Below are positions 12,500 to 25,304 of a stretch of DNA of 64,000 nt, piece after piece. Position 1 is the first letter of the stretch; every line of letters begins with the position of its first letter. The notes beneath the pieces were generated by a model, which worked only from the letters and a program-made list of their open reading frames with translations, searched no databases and was not told the origin of the DNA. Origin of the DNA: Ophthalmolycus amberensis (taxonomy: Eukaryota; Chordata; Actinopteri; Perciformes; Zoarcidae); the NCBI GenBank assembly GCA_024529925.1, contig JAFEUB010000907.1, positions 372,001-436,000 of the forward strand, read 5' to 3'. The translations under genes were made by a program, and so were the position numbers.

Positions 12500-13190
12500 C
12501 ACTTTGGTTGGTGGCTTTTCCACAGTTTATTATTATTATTATTCTCTACTAATCTCACTTTTAACCAAAAGGGTTGGCTTACTGAAGAAATGGTTTACAG
12601 TAGGGTTAACACGAGTGTTGCTGCTCTAAAAACTGAAAAACACATGCTGCACAATGACCAGCAGCAACGGACTGTATTGCCTCGGGTGTGAATGTGAAAC
12701 ATTGCTCTTAAAGAGCAATGTGTAACTAGTGAAACATCCCTCTACAAACAAGTTAAACTTCTATTAGAGCTTCATGTAAATCTTGTGTAAACATTGCACA
12801 ACATTCTCAAAGTATGATATAAATGAAGCCACAGTCATGCCCCATACTAGTATAACAAGTGTGACAAGTGTGAAGTGTGACTTGATAAATAGTCTCTGTT
12901 ATCATCAGCAGTCTCTGTTATCATCAGCAGTCTCTCAAGGGTGTGAGCCGGTAAAGCAAACACGGATCAGCCCCGCGGCGTTGAGAGAATAGCAGGAGTA
13001 GAACTCCACTTCAAGGCTTGCTGTTGTCTATTTGGAGACAGGAACTGCACAGGATATATTCTCATTTTCGGTGGGATCCGTTTCCTCAGGTATCTGGTTT
13101 GGTTTACTTTCGGTGCACACGTTGGACTGTTAATTCAATTTAACCAAATCCATCTTGGTCACATAAAGAGGTAATTTAAGCGACTTCCCA
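12500..13190. other. polk-ankdd1b intergenic region and ankdd1b 5' flank
   Basis: About 0.7 kb between the polk polyadenylation region and the ankdd1b start. It contains a 23-bp palindrome (12699-12721) and 2.5 copies of a 19-bp direct repeat (12891-12935, unit AGTCTCTGTTATCATCAGC). The ankdd1b promoter and leader must lie in the 3' part; no TATA box is evident. Confidence 0.45.
12699..12721. repeat. 23-bp palindrome
   Basis: ACATTGCTCTT, one central A, then its exact reverse complement AAGAGCAATGT: an 11-bp perfect stem about 220 bp after the polk polyadenylation signal. Could form a cruciform or bind a dimeric factor. Confidence 0.6.
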
Positions 13191-16100
13191 ATGGAGAGAA
13201 GAGCTTTGGCTGTGAGGGCGATGATCAAGAAGCATCAACCTAAGACAGAAAAGTTGGACCCTCGGAAGTGGATGAGAGAGGAGACTGTGAGGGGTTTTGC
13301 TGACTTCATATTGAACAAGCACTCCGAAACAGAGACGGATAACAGCTTCGACAACAACGAGATGTGTGAGTATGCAAGTACAACAGATTTAGTAAAGGTG
13401 GAAAATAAATAAACAGAATATAAAAATGAGTACGATTACGGAGCAATATTTTGAAGAAAGCTTCTCTTGTTCAAGACTGAGCCTTTGAGTTTACATTGTT
13501 GAAGCTGGAGTTAATGATTAGTTATTCATAGTGGTTGACTGTATGCTCTATTTCTTTACAAGAAACACACTATTTGCACAAGGCTGAAACCAAGGCAATG
13601 CACATGAAACACTCATCTCCATTGACCAGCCAGTATATGCTCCTGCTGAGGTTTCAACTCAGATGCCATTAGATATTCCTCACACATCATCTGGTTGTGT
13701 ATCAAGAACATGCTGTTCTGTATATTACATATTAAAAACCCATATGCAAAGCATTCCCGTCTGCTGTGTTGTGCAGTGCTTGATACAGAGAAGCAGTTTA
13801 TGGAAGCAGCTAAGACGAATGATGTTGTGACCATGAAGACGCTTGCAAGAGGGCTGAACGCCAATGCAAAGAATGTGGTGGGTCTAAATAGACAAACCCT
13901 CTATCTGCATCTCAGTATGCTGCATTGTATAATACCACACAAACAGATTGAAAGGCTGGTCTTTTCTTGGATTTTGGAAAAAACTATATTTAATTGAAAA
14001 TATACTGATGCCGTTGTTTGACTCAGGATAACAGGACTGCCCTTCACTATGCAGTAGCTGGCAAAAACAAGGAAGCTGTGCTGCTTCTTCTACAGCGGAG
14101 AGTCAAGGTGGACCAACAGGACAAGGTGAGAGGGTTTCGATTACCTGCATCTGAAAACTTGAGACACTGACAATTGCTTATGTAATACTTCTTCCCATTT
14201 TGTTGTTGTGTTGCGTCTGACAGTACGGTGTGGCACCCATTCATTTGGCTGCCTGGTTTGGCAGTTTGGACATCCTGAAATATTTAGTGAAGGCCGGGGC
14301 TGAACAGAAGGTTGAGAACAAGGTAAAGAAGCAGAAGGATTTTTGTTTTACTTTTTCTCAGTAAGTGATGGAGAAAAATACTTGGATACTCCCCCCTAAG
14401 GCAATTCGTTTCCATTATAATGGATTACAAACCTAACATTTGTATGCTTGTCTCAGCTCAGATGCTCTTGTCCAGCATGTTATCCATCCCTCTGTTTCCT
14501 AATGCACAGTCCTCATGCACACTGCTTGATTAAACATTAACTTGCTTTTTTCCACCGAAGGAAGGACTGAACATCATGCACTGCGCTGCTATCAACAACC
14601 ACACTGACATTGTGGAGTATATAGTTAATGACCTGCAGATGAAAGAACTAGACAAAGATGACCAGGTATCTACTTGACAATCATTTGTATGACTCAACCA
14701 TATCATTCGCTATTGCTACGTTATTTAGGACGACCAAAGTACAAGAAGTAAATGTTTGTACATCAATTCTTTTTTTCAGTTAGGACAACGGGCATTTGCA
14801 TTGGCGGCAGAGCATGGATGTGTTGAAATGATGGATATGCTGATTGTGCCATACGACATGGCCACCATGAAGGCCAACAAGGTGTGTGTGTGTGGACTTG
14901 TTTTTGGTTTGTGTGCCATTTATGCTCACGTGTCTGAGTGCACATTTGTGTGTTGCAACTTCAGATTCGCTCAACACTCTTTGATGCCAGTTGTCTCCCT
15001 CCCTCCCTTCTGCCAGAGCGGGGACACGCCCCTGCACTTAGCTGCCAGGAACGGCCACTCGGATGCCGTACAATCGCTGCTGCAGAGCTTTGATACACTG
15101 GATGAAGTCAATATGGTACACAATCAATGTAAACATCATCTCTATCACGGTTTGGTTTGTGACAGTGTGTGCTCAGTGGCTAATCCACTGCTGGATGGTG
15201 CCTCCACTTTGGATTAATTAAGATGTATCAAACATGTACTGGCTACTATCATATAACAACAAACTGTGTTCTGGCTTGAACTTCAGTTCGGACTGGTAGA
15301 AGAAAGAAGAAGAAAGAAGAAACTATTTTTATTGTCATATACATTTACACATACACGAAATTTGACTACTGCATTTGACCCATCCCTGTATATAGGGAGC
15401 AGTGGGCTGCCATTGATCGGCGCCCGGGGAGCCGGTGGTTCAGTGTCTTGCTCAGGTACACTTCGACACGTGACACGTCCCAGTCGGGGATCGAACCAGT
15501 TCCCAGACGACCCTCTTAACCCAGTGCGCCACGGTCGCCCCCATTACATTATATTATATTGTACATTATACTTGATGTTTCTGGACAAAGATTCTTCCAA
15601 CTGGGATTGGAGTTCAATGATGGATATCATCTGAATAACGATGACTGAGTTATTACCCGTTAATAAATCATTTAAAATGTTAAAAAGACTTCAACATAAA
15701 CAAATGTAAAAAATGTTTGGGCTATGAAGTTACAGATGTGTGTTCATGTTCCAGGGGTGGTTCATTTCTGATTCCTAATTGGTTATAGGCCTGAAAACAT
15801 TGTTTACATTTTGCGAGTATAGTAAGACACATTTAAATTGTGGTCCACCTGACAACCATTTTTCTGTGTCTGTTGGTTATCTAGCACCACGTCTATATTT
15901 TTTGGTTTTGTTTTTGTCTCGCAGGACGGTGAGACAGCTCTGTACCAGGCTTCAGAAAAAAGCCATGAAGAATGTGTCCTGATCCTGCTGGAGGCTGACT
16001 GTGACCCAAACATCCTTACAATGGTACAATAGGCAACTATTCACACTTCTTATACTTCAGATATTCCTTTGATATTGAACGTACATATCTATATGCAACC

Positions 16101-18357
16101 CCACCTTGACTAATCCCTATTGTTAATCTGAGATATAGATTTACAATGTGTTTGCACCTTATTGTTATCTTAGACTTTTATATTTGCACTCATCATATTT
16201 AAGCTCTTCTTATTTTGTAATGCAACTGCTGCACAGTAATTTCCCTCAGGATAAATAAAGTTGTATCTTAATATTAAAATCGCTGACTTGGTGCCCTGTG
16301 GTTGATAATGTATTAGTGTAAAAGTATTTAATTTGGTTCATCCGATAGGCAGCATCAAAGGTAAATAATGTTTTTGTACTTAAAGTAGGCCTACAGCTAA
16401 ATCTCCCTCTCTTGCCTCTCTTGAAGGCCAAATGCAGCGCTCTCCATCCAGTTTCAGAAAGAGGAGACACGTCTCTTGTCCAACTCCTCTTAGATTACAA
16501 AGCCCATACGGACTTCCAGAATCAGGTAAGCAAACACAAGCTAGGTGGCAGTAGTACTCTCTCAGTAAAGTTTTTTAGTAACACAGATGATGCACACATC
16601 AGCTGTGCTGCGGAAACTCGGCCTGGATGCATATCATTGTGGTTTCACATATTTTCTCCTGAGCCAACAGTTCATTTTTTAGGCTCATGTTGTATAACAG
16701 AATATTTTTGCTCTCAGCACCTAGAGGCTCCTATCCACCTGGCAGTGAAGAACAGTCACATCCCTGTCATCCATTCTCTACTGGCGGCTGGCTGCAACAT
16801 TAATGTCGCTGATGAGGTGTGCTAGTCCCTAGTCAAATGAGATTTAAGTCAAACTATATATGAGAAAATGATTTCTGCATTGTGTTGTCCTGTCCTATGA
16901 ACTGTTAGAGGTGCCAGACTGCTATGCATGTTGCTGCAGAGCTGGCCAGAATAGAAGTCGTGGAAATGCTTCTTAAAGCCAGGGTGGATCTGACCCTCCA
17001 GGACAGGGTAAGAACTCTAACAAAGACCATTTCTGGAGTTGCATGTTAACTTATGCTCTCGTACAAAGTTTTTGTATTTTGTTGTGCATGTTGGATTCGG
17101 AGTAGCAGGGTAAGACGGCTCTGGGTGTGGCAGTCAGGGCAGACGAGGTGATTATTGTGGACATGATCGTCAAAGCAGAAAGATACTACGCCTGGAGGAT
17201 GGTGAGAGAAGCTGAAATGAGACTTGAAACTTGTACTGTTTTCATGTGTGCCACAATCCATTCTTGAGGCCTTGAAATCAATAATTACATTCATCAGAAA
17301 TGATTAATTTCCCAACGTCAAAATCTAGATTAGTTGAATCCCCTCTAATACTATTAAAGCATCCAAAGTTTAAAAAAAGGACTCGCAACCCAGAAGCATT
17401 TGACAGGCAATGTATCATTAATTTAATAATAGTTTGTCTGAATCCTTTCCTATTCTGTTATTATAAAAAAAAAGTTTAACTCTGGCATTCATATTGCTAA
17501 TCATGTGCGTGTCTTTCCATTAATCTCTCCAAATACCCCTGTGCTCTCTGACTCTGAGGCTTGTGGCCTTTACATGATTTAATTGCCCTTTCAGGCAAAC
17601 CCAGAACTTAATGAGAGCATTCACAGCGAGAATCCGCTAACGTTTAAACTCGACCACCGCAACTCGACCAAGCAGCTCCGTTCCATGGCCTGGCACCTGG
17701 CGTACAAGCTTCTGAAAGCAGGAGACTGGAAGAGACTTGCAGAACACTGGGGCTTCACAAAGGAGCAAGTGTCGGCCATCGAGGAGCAATGGACAGGTGC
17801 CATGACTCACACTGCCTGGACAGACTTTTGACTGTGCATTTGGCAACTCTCTGAAAATGTAAAACATGAGCTTCTTGTAGCCAAAATGTTATGCATTCAA
17901 ATCCCTAAATGAATGAGTAACACTTTTGCAATGTAAGGAATATCCTTGGATAGCTTTATGTTTTTCTATTTTATCTTCCAATGCACAGAGGCTAGTTGAA
18001 TTGTTTTCCTGGATGTACAGTGATGTGTGTGTGTGTGTTTGTCCACAGGTCAGCAGAGCTATCAGGAGCATGGGAACAGGATGCTGCTGATCTGGCTCCA
18101 CAGGGAGGAGTTGGCTCAGAAGAACCCTGCTAAAGAACTCTACCAGGGCCTCATGCTCACAGGGAACAAGAAAGCTGCAGGTACATTCAGTGAACAATTT
18201 GTTTCCAAACAAATATCCTGAGGCATCTATAACCATATAGGTGTGCTGCCTGGGGATGTGTGCCAAAATGTTATTGTGGAAATTGTAAATTTGTCTTACA
18301 GATACGATTCGGATGGAGGCAGACAACTCCAGCAGTAAGAGCTGCAGCATTTCATGA
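13191..18357 (+). CDS. ankdd1b: Ankyrin repeat and death domain-containing protein 1B
   Basis: Fifteen coding exons: 13191-13365, 13777-13877, 14027-14125, 14224-14322, 14561-14665, 14780-14881, 15017-15115, 15925-16023, 16427-16525, 16718-16816, 16909-17007, 17109-17201, 17595-17796, 18049-18180, 18302-18357 (TGA), totalling 552 residues. Exons 3-12 are all phase 0 and 93-105 nt long, seven of them exactly 99 nt, so each carries one 33-residue ankyrin repeat (RTALHYAVAGKNKEAVLLLL, VAPIHLAAWFGSLDILKYL, DTPLHLAARNGHSDAVQSLL, DGETALYQASEKSHEECVL, EAPIHLAVKNSHIPVIHSLL, CQTAMHVAAELARIEVVEML). Exons 13-14 (from residue 424) encode the death domain: LRSMAWHLAYKLL, DWKRLAEHWGFTKEQVSAIE, HGNRMLLIWLHREEL, KELYQGLMLTGNKKAA. 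Exon 15 ends SKSCSIS, a CaaX-like C-terminus. Identity rests on domain order and position between polk and poc5. Molecular function is poorly known in the family; a scaffold or adaptor role is inference. Confidence 0.92.
15322..15541 (-). mobile_element. tRNA-derived SINE in ankdd1b intron 7
   Basis: On the minus strand the element starts with a tRNA-like head (GGGGGCGACCG at about 15541). A box A match TGGCGCACTGG (15521-15531) and a box B match GGTTCGATCCC (15487-15497) have the spacing of an RNA polymerase III promoter. A tRNA-unrelated body follows, ending in GACAATAAAAATAG. A GAA-rich tract (15298-15322) adjoins the tail. SINEs with this head and a GACAATAAA tail are typical of teleost genomes; I do not assign a family name. 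No clear target-site duplication was found. Confidence 0.75.
16075..16285 (+). mobile_element. Possible 3' end of an old non-LTR element in ankdd1b intron 8
   Basis: The stretch ending AATTTCCCTCAGGATAAATAAAG followed by TTGTATCTTA resembles 3' tails of teleost non-LTR retroelements. No coding remnant is left. This is an impression of sequence style, not an alignment. Confidence 0.25.
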
Positions 18358-18872
18358 GGATGAACACTGCAACATATGGACTGACAAAAACGTCATGTTT
18401 CCATAATTTTCAACTACCGGTACTAATTTGTACAGGAAGTTAAAATAATTTATTTTGATCAGTAACATATGGCTTTGGTTTATTAAAACAATCAACCTGT
18501 GGTTTTGGACGGTTGCACACAATAGAAAAAAAACCGATAAAATAAATACTCGCAATTTTAAGTCATGCACAGGTGAAACTATTCTGTTAAAACATTATTT
18601 CATAGAAATAAATGTCCATTTTGTAATTCTAAACTCTAAACTCCAGCTGGTAATAATCAAAAACAGTTACTTGTACGTTTACCGGAGTCTATGAAGCACT
18701 TTCATGAGAAAAATCCTATTGCTCAAGAAATCCTGCACATTTATGTAAGAAAGCTGGAAAAAAAAAAAGAATCATTCCAAGATTCCAAAAATAAAATGGA
18801 CTTGAAACTAATGCCATGGTAACTATTTCTTGGATAGTTGCATATACTTGTTGAGCAACACTTTCTGTGTGG
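18358..18872. terminator. Convergent 3' ends of ankdd1b and poc5
   Basis: Only 515 bp separate the two stop codons, which face each other. Plus-strand AATAAA signals for ankdd1b are at 18541-18546 and 18607-18612. Minus-strand AATAAA signals for poc5 (TTTATT on the plus strand) are at 18449-18454 and 18479-18484. The ankdd1b signals lie beyond the poc5 signals, so the two 3' UTRs are predicted to overlap by roughly 100 bp or more. Confidence 0.6.
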
Positions 18873-21800
18873 TTAGTCAACTACTTTGATGGAGTGTACA
18901 TGGCACGTGGTGGTGTGTGCCCTGGAGGAGCTTCTGCCTCCGGTGGAGCTTTGGCCCTGTTGGGAGGAGCGAGGAAACTTCGAAGCCGTGGCCTGACCGA
19001 TAGTGAGCTGAAAGAACGAAAGAGAAACAGAAGAAAATGTTCATCATGGTTTTTCAGCTTGACACAACTGAAGGTATACACATAATAGCGCATAGATAGT
19101 AATACAGTAGTGATGCATTCTGTCCCATACCTGTGTGACAGGATGATGGCGTTCAACAATCACAGAGCTCATGGGCGGAGCCACACCCATCACCTGGAGG
19201 TTGCTGCGTGCCGCCTTACCGACGTCAGTGCGTGCAGTGATGCGAGCCGTTACAGTCTTTGAGGGTTTTTGTTGACTGGCTGTGATGACACGACCGCTCA
19301 CCTGAAACAGCAAATATTATTGCGTCATATATCATTGTGTTTACTGTCGTAGAGACTTCTTTTGTGCTAAACTTGAGACATTCTGGGTTTATAACCATTT
19401 AATCGATTATATAATTACAGTCATAGTTGCACATGGCTGTTGTGAAGGTGAACATTATCATCACTAGTAATGACTCAACCGATCAGTCTGTATAATGCAA
19501 ACCTGTTTGTGGGAACTTGCAGTGCCCCCAAGTGGGAGGGAGCTGTGCAGTACAGTAGTGGGAGGGATCACTTCTGCCCTCGACACAGGGGCACCTGAGC
19601 CCATCTGAGGAAAAAGGAATTACACAATTGTAACACCACTACTGTATATGCATGTTTCAGTTTCAGTGGAATCTACAAGAAAAGTTGATTTAAAGGTAAC
19701 AACAAAGAAAAATTCTAAATGAAAGATGAAGAACATTGTGCAAATACAACGGCATATTAAAAGTTAAAAAACAGACTTTCTATGTGAAAGACTGATGGGT
19801 TGATTGATCCAATCCCAGATTTGAGATGGAAATGAAACAATGGTATGTAGAAGAACTATGGTGTGTGAATAAATGTATGGTTTCATTAGAAATTGTCCTC
19901 GTCTCACCGTATCCTCTACTTGGCTGTGTGAAGGGTCCGGGCGGTCGAAGTGGACTGGACTAAACTGTGTGGAAGAGACGCCGGGATATGGTTGAAGTTG
20001 AGCCAATGTAGCAGAGCCAGACTCATCCTGGGGAGGCAGAATATCTACAAAAAGAAAGACATATATGAATTTAGTCACACTCACAATATAACACAATATT
20101 TTCTTAATTAAAGTTTGTTATTAATACAGAAAAGCACTAATTTTAGTGCTAAATATTGGACTGGAGTTCACAAATATGATGAATCTTTCCTATTGAACTG
20201 ATTTGGAAACCTGGATGACATACTGTGAATAAAAAGCCTTCCCATCTTACATTTATTTTTGGTTGAACAATTTCCCTTCATAGCTCTCAGTACTAATGAT
20301 TAAAACATGGCAATATTATATATCTGCCAGAATGTTAATACCTTTATACTCTCTTAATTGTTTGAAGATATGTTAAGAGAACACTTTTTAAACAACATAT
20401 CTAACAGAGAAGCCAAAACCAACAGCACACAAAATAAAAGAAGACTGAACTTAAAAAGGCTAAATAGCACTTCATATACGGTCAATTTATTTTGTGTTAG
20501 TCTGGTTGGCAAAAAGAGTAGCAAACTGAGTATTCAACTAAGCAGCCCAGCCCCAGTTTGACAGCCACATAATGAAACACATTTCAGGTTGCAAGACTCA
20601 TTAAACCTGAAAGCAGATGGAAGAGCAGAAGACCACGTTAGGGTTCATTTGCACAAACTAAAAGCAGTGAGATCCAGCTTCAGCAGCCATGTGCTCACCA
20701 AAACTAGCACAGAGAACAACAGAATATTCACACCCTGATGGCAGGGTGTGAATTCGGTGTTAACAGCATGAAACCATAAATCTTTCCTTTGCTGGCGTCC
20801 ATAGGAATGTACCCTGATAATCATGTAACGCCTTGAGTTTTCAGGGCAAGTACTATGCTGATTAGTACTATTGGACATTCATTGTTAGTCATATTAGTTG
20901 TTTACTCAAATATCCTGTATTGGTCCAAGCCCTAACATGCTACTATATAACAGTAATTACATGATTTAATAAATGTTGCAAAGGGCTACTGATCTTTCAG
21001 CGCCACATCAAGATTATAACCTGTGCAAAGTATGCCTCAGTTAGCATATCCACTGACTCAGCCCTCCATTAGATGAACCAGTGAATGACTTCTAGAACCC
21101 TACTCATTCATAAATCTACACAATAGTCAATAGCACACGCCTGCACTCTATTGGAGAAATGGTGTTTCTTTCTTTTGCTTGTTAGTTTCTGTCTTGATTG
21201 TTGTGTTGAATCAATACAGCAGAGGCAAGGCTAGCAATGCTTTTATGCTTTGTTGTATAGAACAGGCGTCTATTTATGTAGTTATAAGGCTTGTGATAAG
21301 GATAACAGTGCACCTTTAATGCGCAAGCTGTGTAAAAAGCTTTGTGTGGCTATTCTATTACAGACCATGCTGATGATGGACTGAAGGTTGCCCTGGCCGT
21401 CCCTCTGTGGTGTTAAACATGCCGAGAGCCTCTATGTTGAGAGCGCACACGCCCCTCATGAAGGCTTTCTTCATAGATTCTTCATAGCGCTCTCGCTCTA
21501 GTCGCAGTCTCTGAATCTCTGCCTGGGCCTTCTCTATAGCCTCACAGTGCTGTGGAGACAGAAGGAATTCATTTATCAGTTTATACGATTCTGACAAAAA
21601 CACGTGTTTATTTCCCTCCTTACATTCTTATGCCTTTGTGTTGCACTTTTAATATATATTTGTCACACCAACAACAACCGTTTTTCCTATTTAACCTTTG
21701 AATTCTTAATCTATTAATCAAGAGCGGTGTGGCTGTTATTCACCGAAATGTTCAAATTCGATGTATTTATTACATTTATTAGAAAAGTATGAATCCAGCA

Positions 21801-24800
21801 ACGCAGCATCCGCATACACACACAGTTTATATGCAGGTCCTTCACTTGCTTGTTTACCTCTGCCAGCTTGGCCTCATACTCTGCAGACAGACGGGTGCAG
21901 ACCTCTTCAGCCCTTGCACGGCAAGCCCGCTCCACCTTGACCTTCCAGTGTTTCTGGATCAGAGAGTGCCAGCCTAACCACACCTTCTTCTTCAGCTGCA
22001 GGTTGTAGTGCTGCCGTGCGACCTGAGCAGCACGAGCCTAGCGGGGAACCACAACACCATGAAAATATTCACAAGGAAGTAATTACACCCTTGATCGTTC
22101 TTGTGCAGGTGCAGTACATTTTCTCTGTGTGAGCGGTTTGGACAAAAAAAACGAGTCATCCACTAAATTTACATTTTGAACAAATGGCACAGCTATTTTG
22201 TAAATGTAAAAAAAATGCACTTGCTAGTTTGATAAGCATTATGGTATGAAAAGATCACCGGTGCACTGACAACATTTCACACATGCACATTTTGTAAGAG
22301 GGGATATTTGTGTAGAAAATATGGCATATAATGCATGTTCAGTGTGCAGTGACATTGTGATGTGTGGGTCGGTAACTCATGCAGAGAGTGATTATTTGCA
22401 TAAACCATTACACTGCACTGACTGTAATCTAGCAATGTTCAGAAACATTCACAACCAGTAATTTCACATCCATTTCCAAAAAACAAAACAAACATAAATT
22501 ATACTATGAGACCACTATGAGACCACAGACAACAGCCTTAGTTAAATGGCGAACTGATGATTCAAAGACGATCATAAGAGGTTTATAAATGAGATGATTA
22601 CATGTGATGCTCGTGTGATGTTTAACACACATTACTTTAATAAGCAAATACTGATGATGTGCAAAGGGTCGTGTAAATATGCTCCTTGCATTAAAATGAC
22701 GATGCAGTTTAGCCTCTCAAGAAAGCTAAATCTAAATCTTTCCAATCTATACAAGAGCCTGTGAGGACTCCATCTCCCACTGTAAATAGGAAACACCACA
22801 ATGCCGTCAGTTTACCTCCTCCTTGGCCTCAGTGTGCTGGATTCTCCAGTGGGTGAAGGCCCTCATTTTTTCATGCTTTTCTTTTTGTCTGTCCAGCACC
22901 TGGCTCAGGTTCACAATCACCTGAGGAAGGACACGTCACACAATAAGCTTGTCAATCTGAAAAGCAGACAAAGGCGTTCCTCATCTTTTTCTTTCAGGTT
23001 CTAAATGTACAAAATAATGAGGATCATAATGAACAAATGAGCATTAGATAGAGAGATAGCTTAGACATGGATTAAGCCCACCCAGTCCTACACTAAAATT
23101 TCACAATAATGAAAATGACTGGAAATTAAATCTCAGTCTGGTATTTAACCCATGTCCAACCTACCAGCACATTATGTAAAGGAGACAGCAAATAAATACA
23201 CATGATGTCACCTCATCTTTTCTCTGGTTGGAGGTCTCGTAGGTGTGCAGCAGCCCCTTCAGGCTGTCTAGCTCTGACCTCAGGTCAGCCGTCTGGGCTG
23301 CATACCTCTCCCTCTCTTTCCTCATCTCCAGCTTGTGTTGCTCCATGAAGGCCAGCTTCCACTTCCTGAGCTCAGTCAGCACATTTGACTAATTAACAAA
23401 TAGAGGGCAGGACAGTCACAATGTGTTAATTACACTGCTTTAGTAAATAGGAACATATGTACACATATCTTCAGTTATTTTTAAAATTAAACGAACAAGT
23501 GTGCCTGAGGGTTTCAGAGGTCTAAAATTGGGCTACCACAACAACCTGATGTGTAATTATAGAGTAAATATGGCTTTAGAGGTTTATTTGTGAACCAAGC
23601 TAAATTCCTACAGGGTCAACCACAACCAACATCTACAAATGTAAACATGTTTAGCTTATTTGAAAGGTAAAAGAAGAGAACTGAAAGAGTCTTAATGAAG
23701 CTTAATAGTAAGAATGAGGTGTACAATATTAGAGGAAACGGGCAGGAAGGACGACCATGTCCAGCCACTCACCTCCTCCAAAATCATTCCACTGGGAGAC
23801 ATAGTAAAAAGGTCACTGGTTCCATGAAGAGAAGAGCTGTCATCCTATTCAATAAGCCTTCCTGTGACTTTACATTCTCTTTAAATCCCTGACCTCTTCC
23901 TCACCATTGCCTATGTATATTGTCCAGAGTATTTCCTACATTTAATCCATCTCAGTCTAACTGTTGCATGAGAATGGGAGAAGTCAAAATAAACCGATGC
24001 AGATTTCAGTTGTTCGTACATGTAAAGTATGCATTACTAATCATTATATATATCAGTCAGTTAAATTTGAGTATTTTCCACGATGCACTATTTAAGGTTT
24101 TACAAATGATGCAAGTGTGTTAGAAACAGCAGAATTTACCTTTTAGATTGCTCTTCAAAGGCTCAAGTAATGCTCTGTTGACATTGTTCCACAGATTTGT
24201 CCACTTATGTAAAACCATCTTGCATTTATCGAGCACAAACCTGCCAGCTTGCTTCTATTTTGCTTCTAACTGCTGAAACAAACTGCTCCTATTATTATAA
24301 TTCCGATATGTCAGAGCTCTATATATAGCCATGCAACATTATCTATGGTCAGGTCTTAAGCAGGCAGTCAAAAAGAGTAATTTAATTGATTGATTGTGAA
24401 AGGACAGTTCTACAGTATCAGGAAGCAGATTCACCTTCAGGTTGTTGCTCCACATGTCCAGAATGTTCTCCATCTTGCTTATGTTTTCCTCCGAGATAAA
24501 CATCTCTGTCACATCGGACTCGAGTGGGTGTGGGCTGCTTGGCCTGGACCTCTCCGACACTGGCCTGTAACCTGTCCGAGGGAGTGTTTGAGAGCATTGA
24601 CACCCTGCCAGATGACTGACCTGCCATCTCCTCAGCTAGAACGCAAAGAGAAAAGAAACACAGGCAGAAACAATGTCACAAGAAAACAGGAAAAGCATAT
24701 CAGCTATATATATTATACTGTCAGATATCAGAGCAACCTAACCATATTGTTTCTTTGTATTTTGAATTAAATTTACCATGAGAAGCTCTTAAACGTGTTG

Positions 24801-25264
24801 AGGGCTCAACAATCAAGGGGGAGACCAGTGATGAACTCACACTCCTGCTGGAAGGCCTCCCATCTTTAGCTTCAGTGGCAGTATCTGACAGAAGACGGGG
24901 AATACAGAGAGAGATGGCACAATGGTAAATAGATCTGAAAGGAAATGTTGCTTAAATACATTTTACCTGGAATAAGTGAGTAAAATTAAAGGTAAAATAA
25001 AAGCTAAAACAAAAGATGGTTTAAGAACAGAAAAGGTGATGGCGAGAATGCTGAATAAGACAAGCGCGGCTTCTCGTCGAGGAATGCATTTATGTCAATA
25101 TCTTAATGAAATCCTGCAGGGGGACGAGAAAGCCTTCAATCTAAAGAGCAGTACGGGCAGAGAGCCAGGAGATCATTACCAACGGCCGTCTGCTTTCCAC
25201 ATCCCTGTGCACTACTCCATGGCAGTTAAAGCACTAAACCCTCCAGTGACAGTGACAGCTGCAG

Positions 25265-25304
<40 letters not shown>

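Noticed and set aside
15487..15531. tRNA gene
   Set aside because: Box A and B fit, but the body continues into a SINE with a GACAATAAA tail and no cloverleaf is completed.
16536..16552. CTCF-like core CTAGGTGGCAG in ankdd1b intron 9, and a CCACCAGGTGG word at 43915
   Set aside because: Isolated matches with three or more or key mismatches to the consensus; expected by chance.
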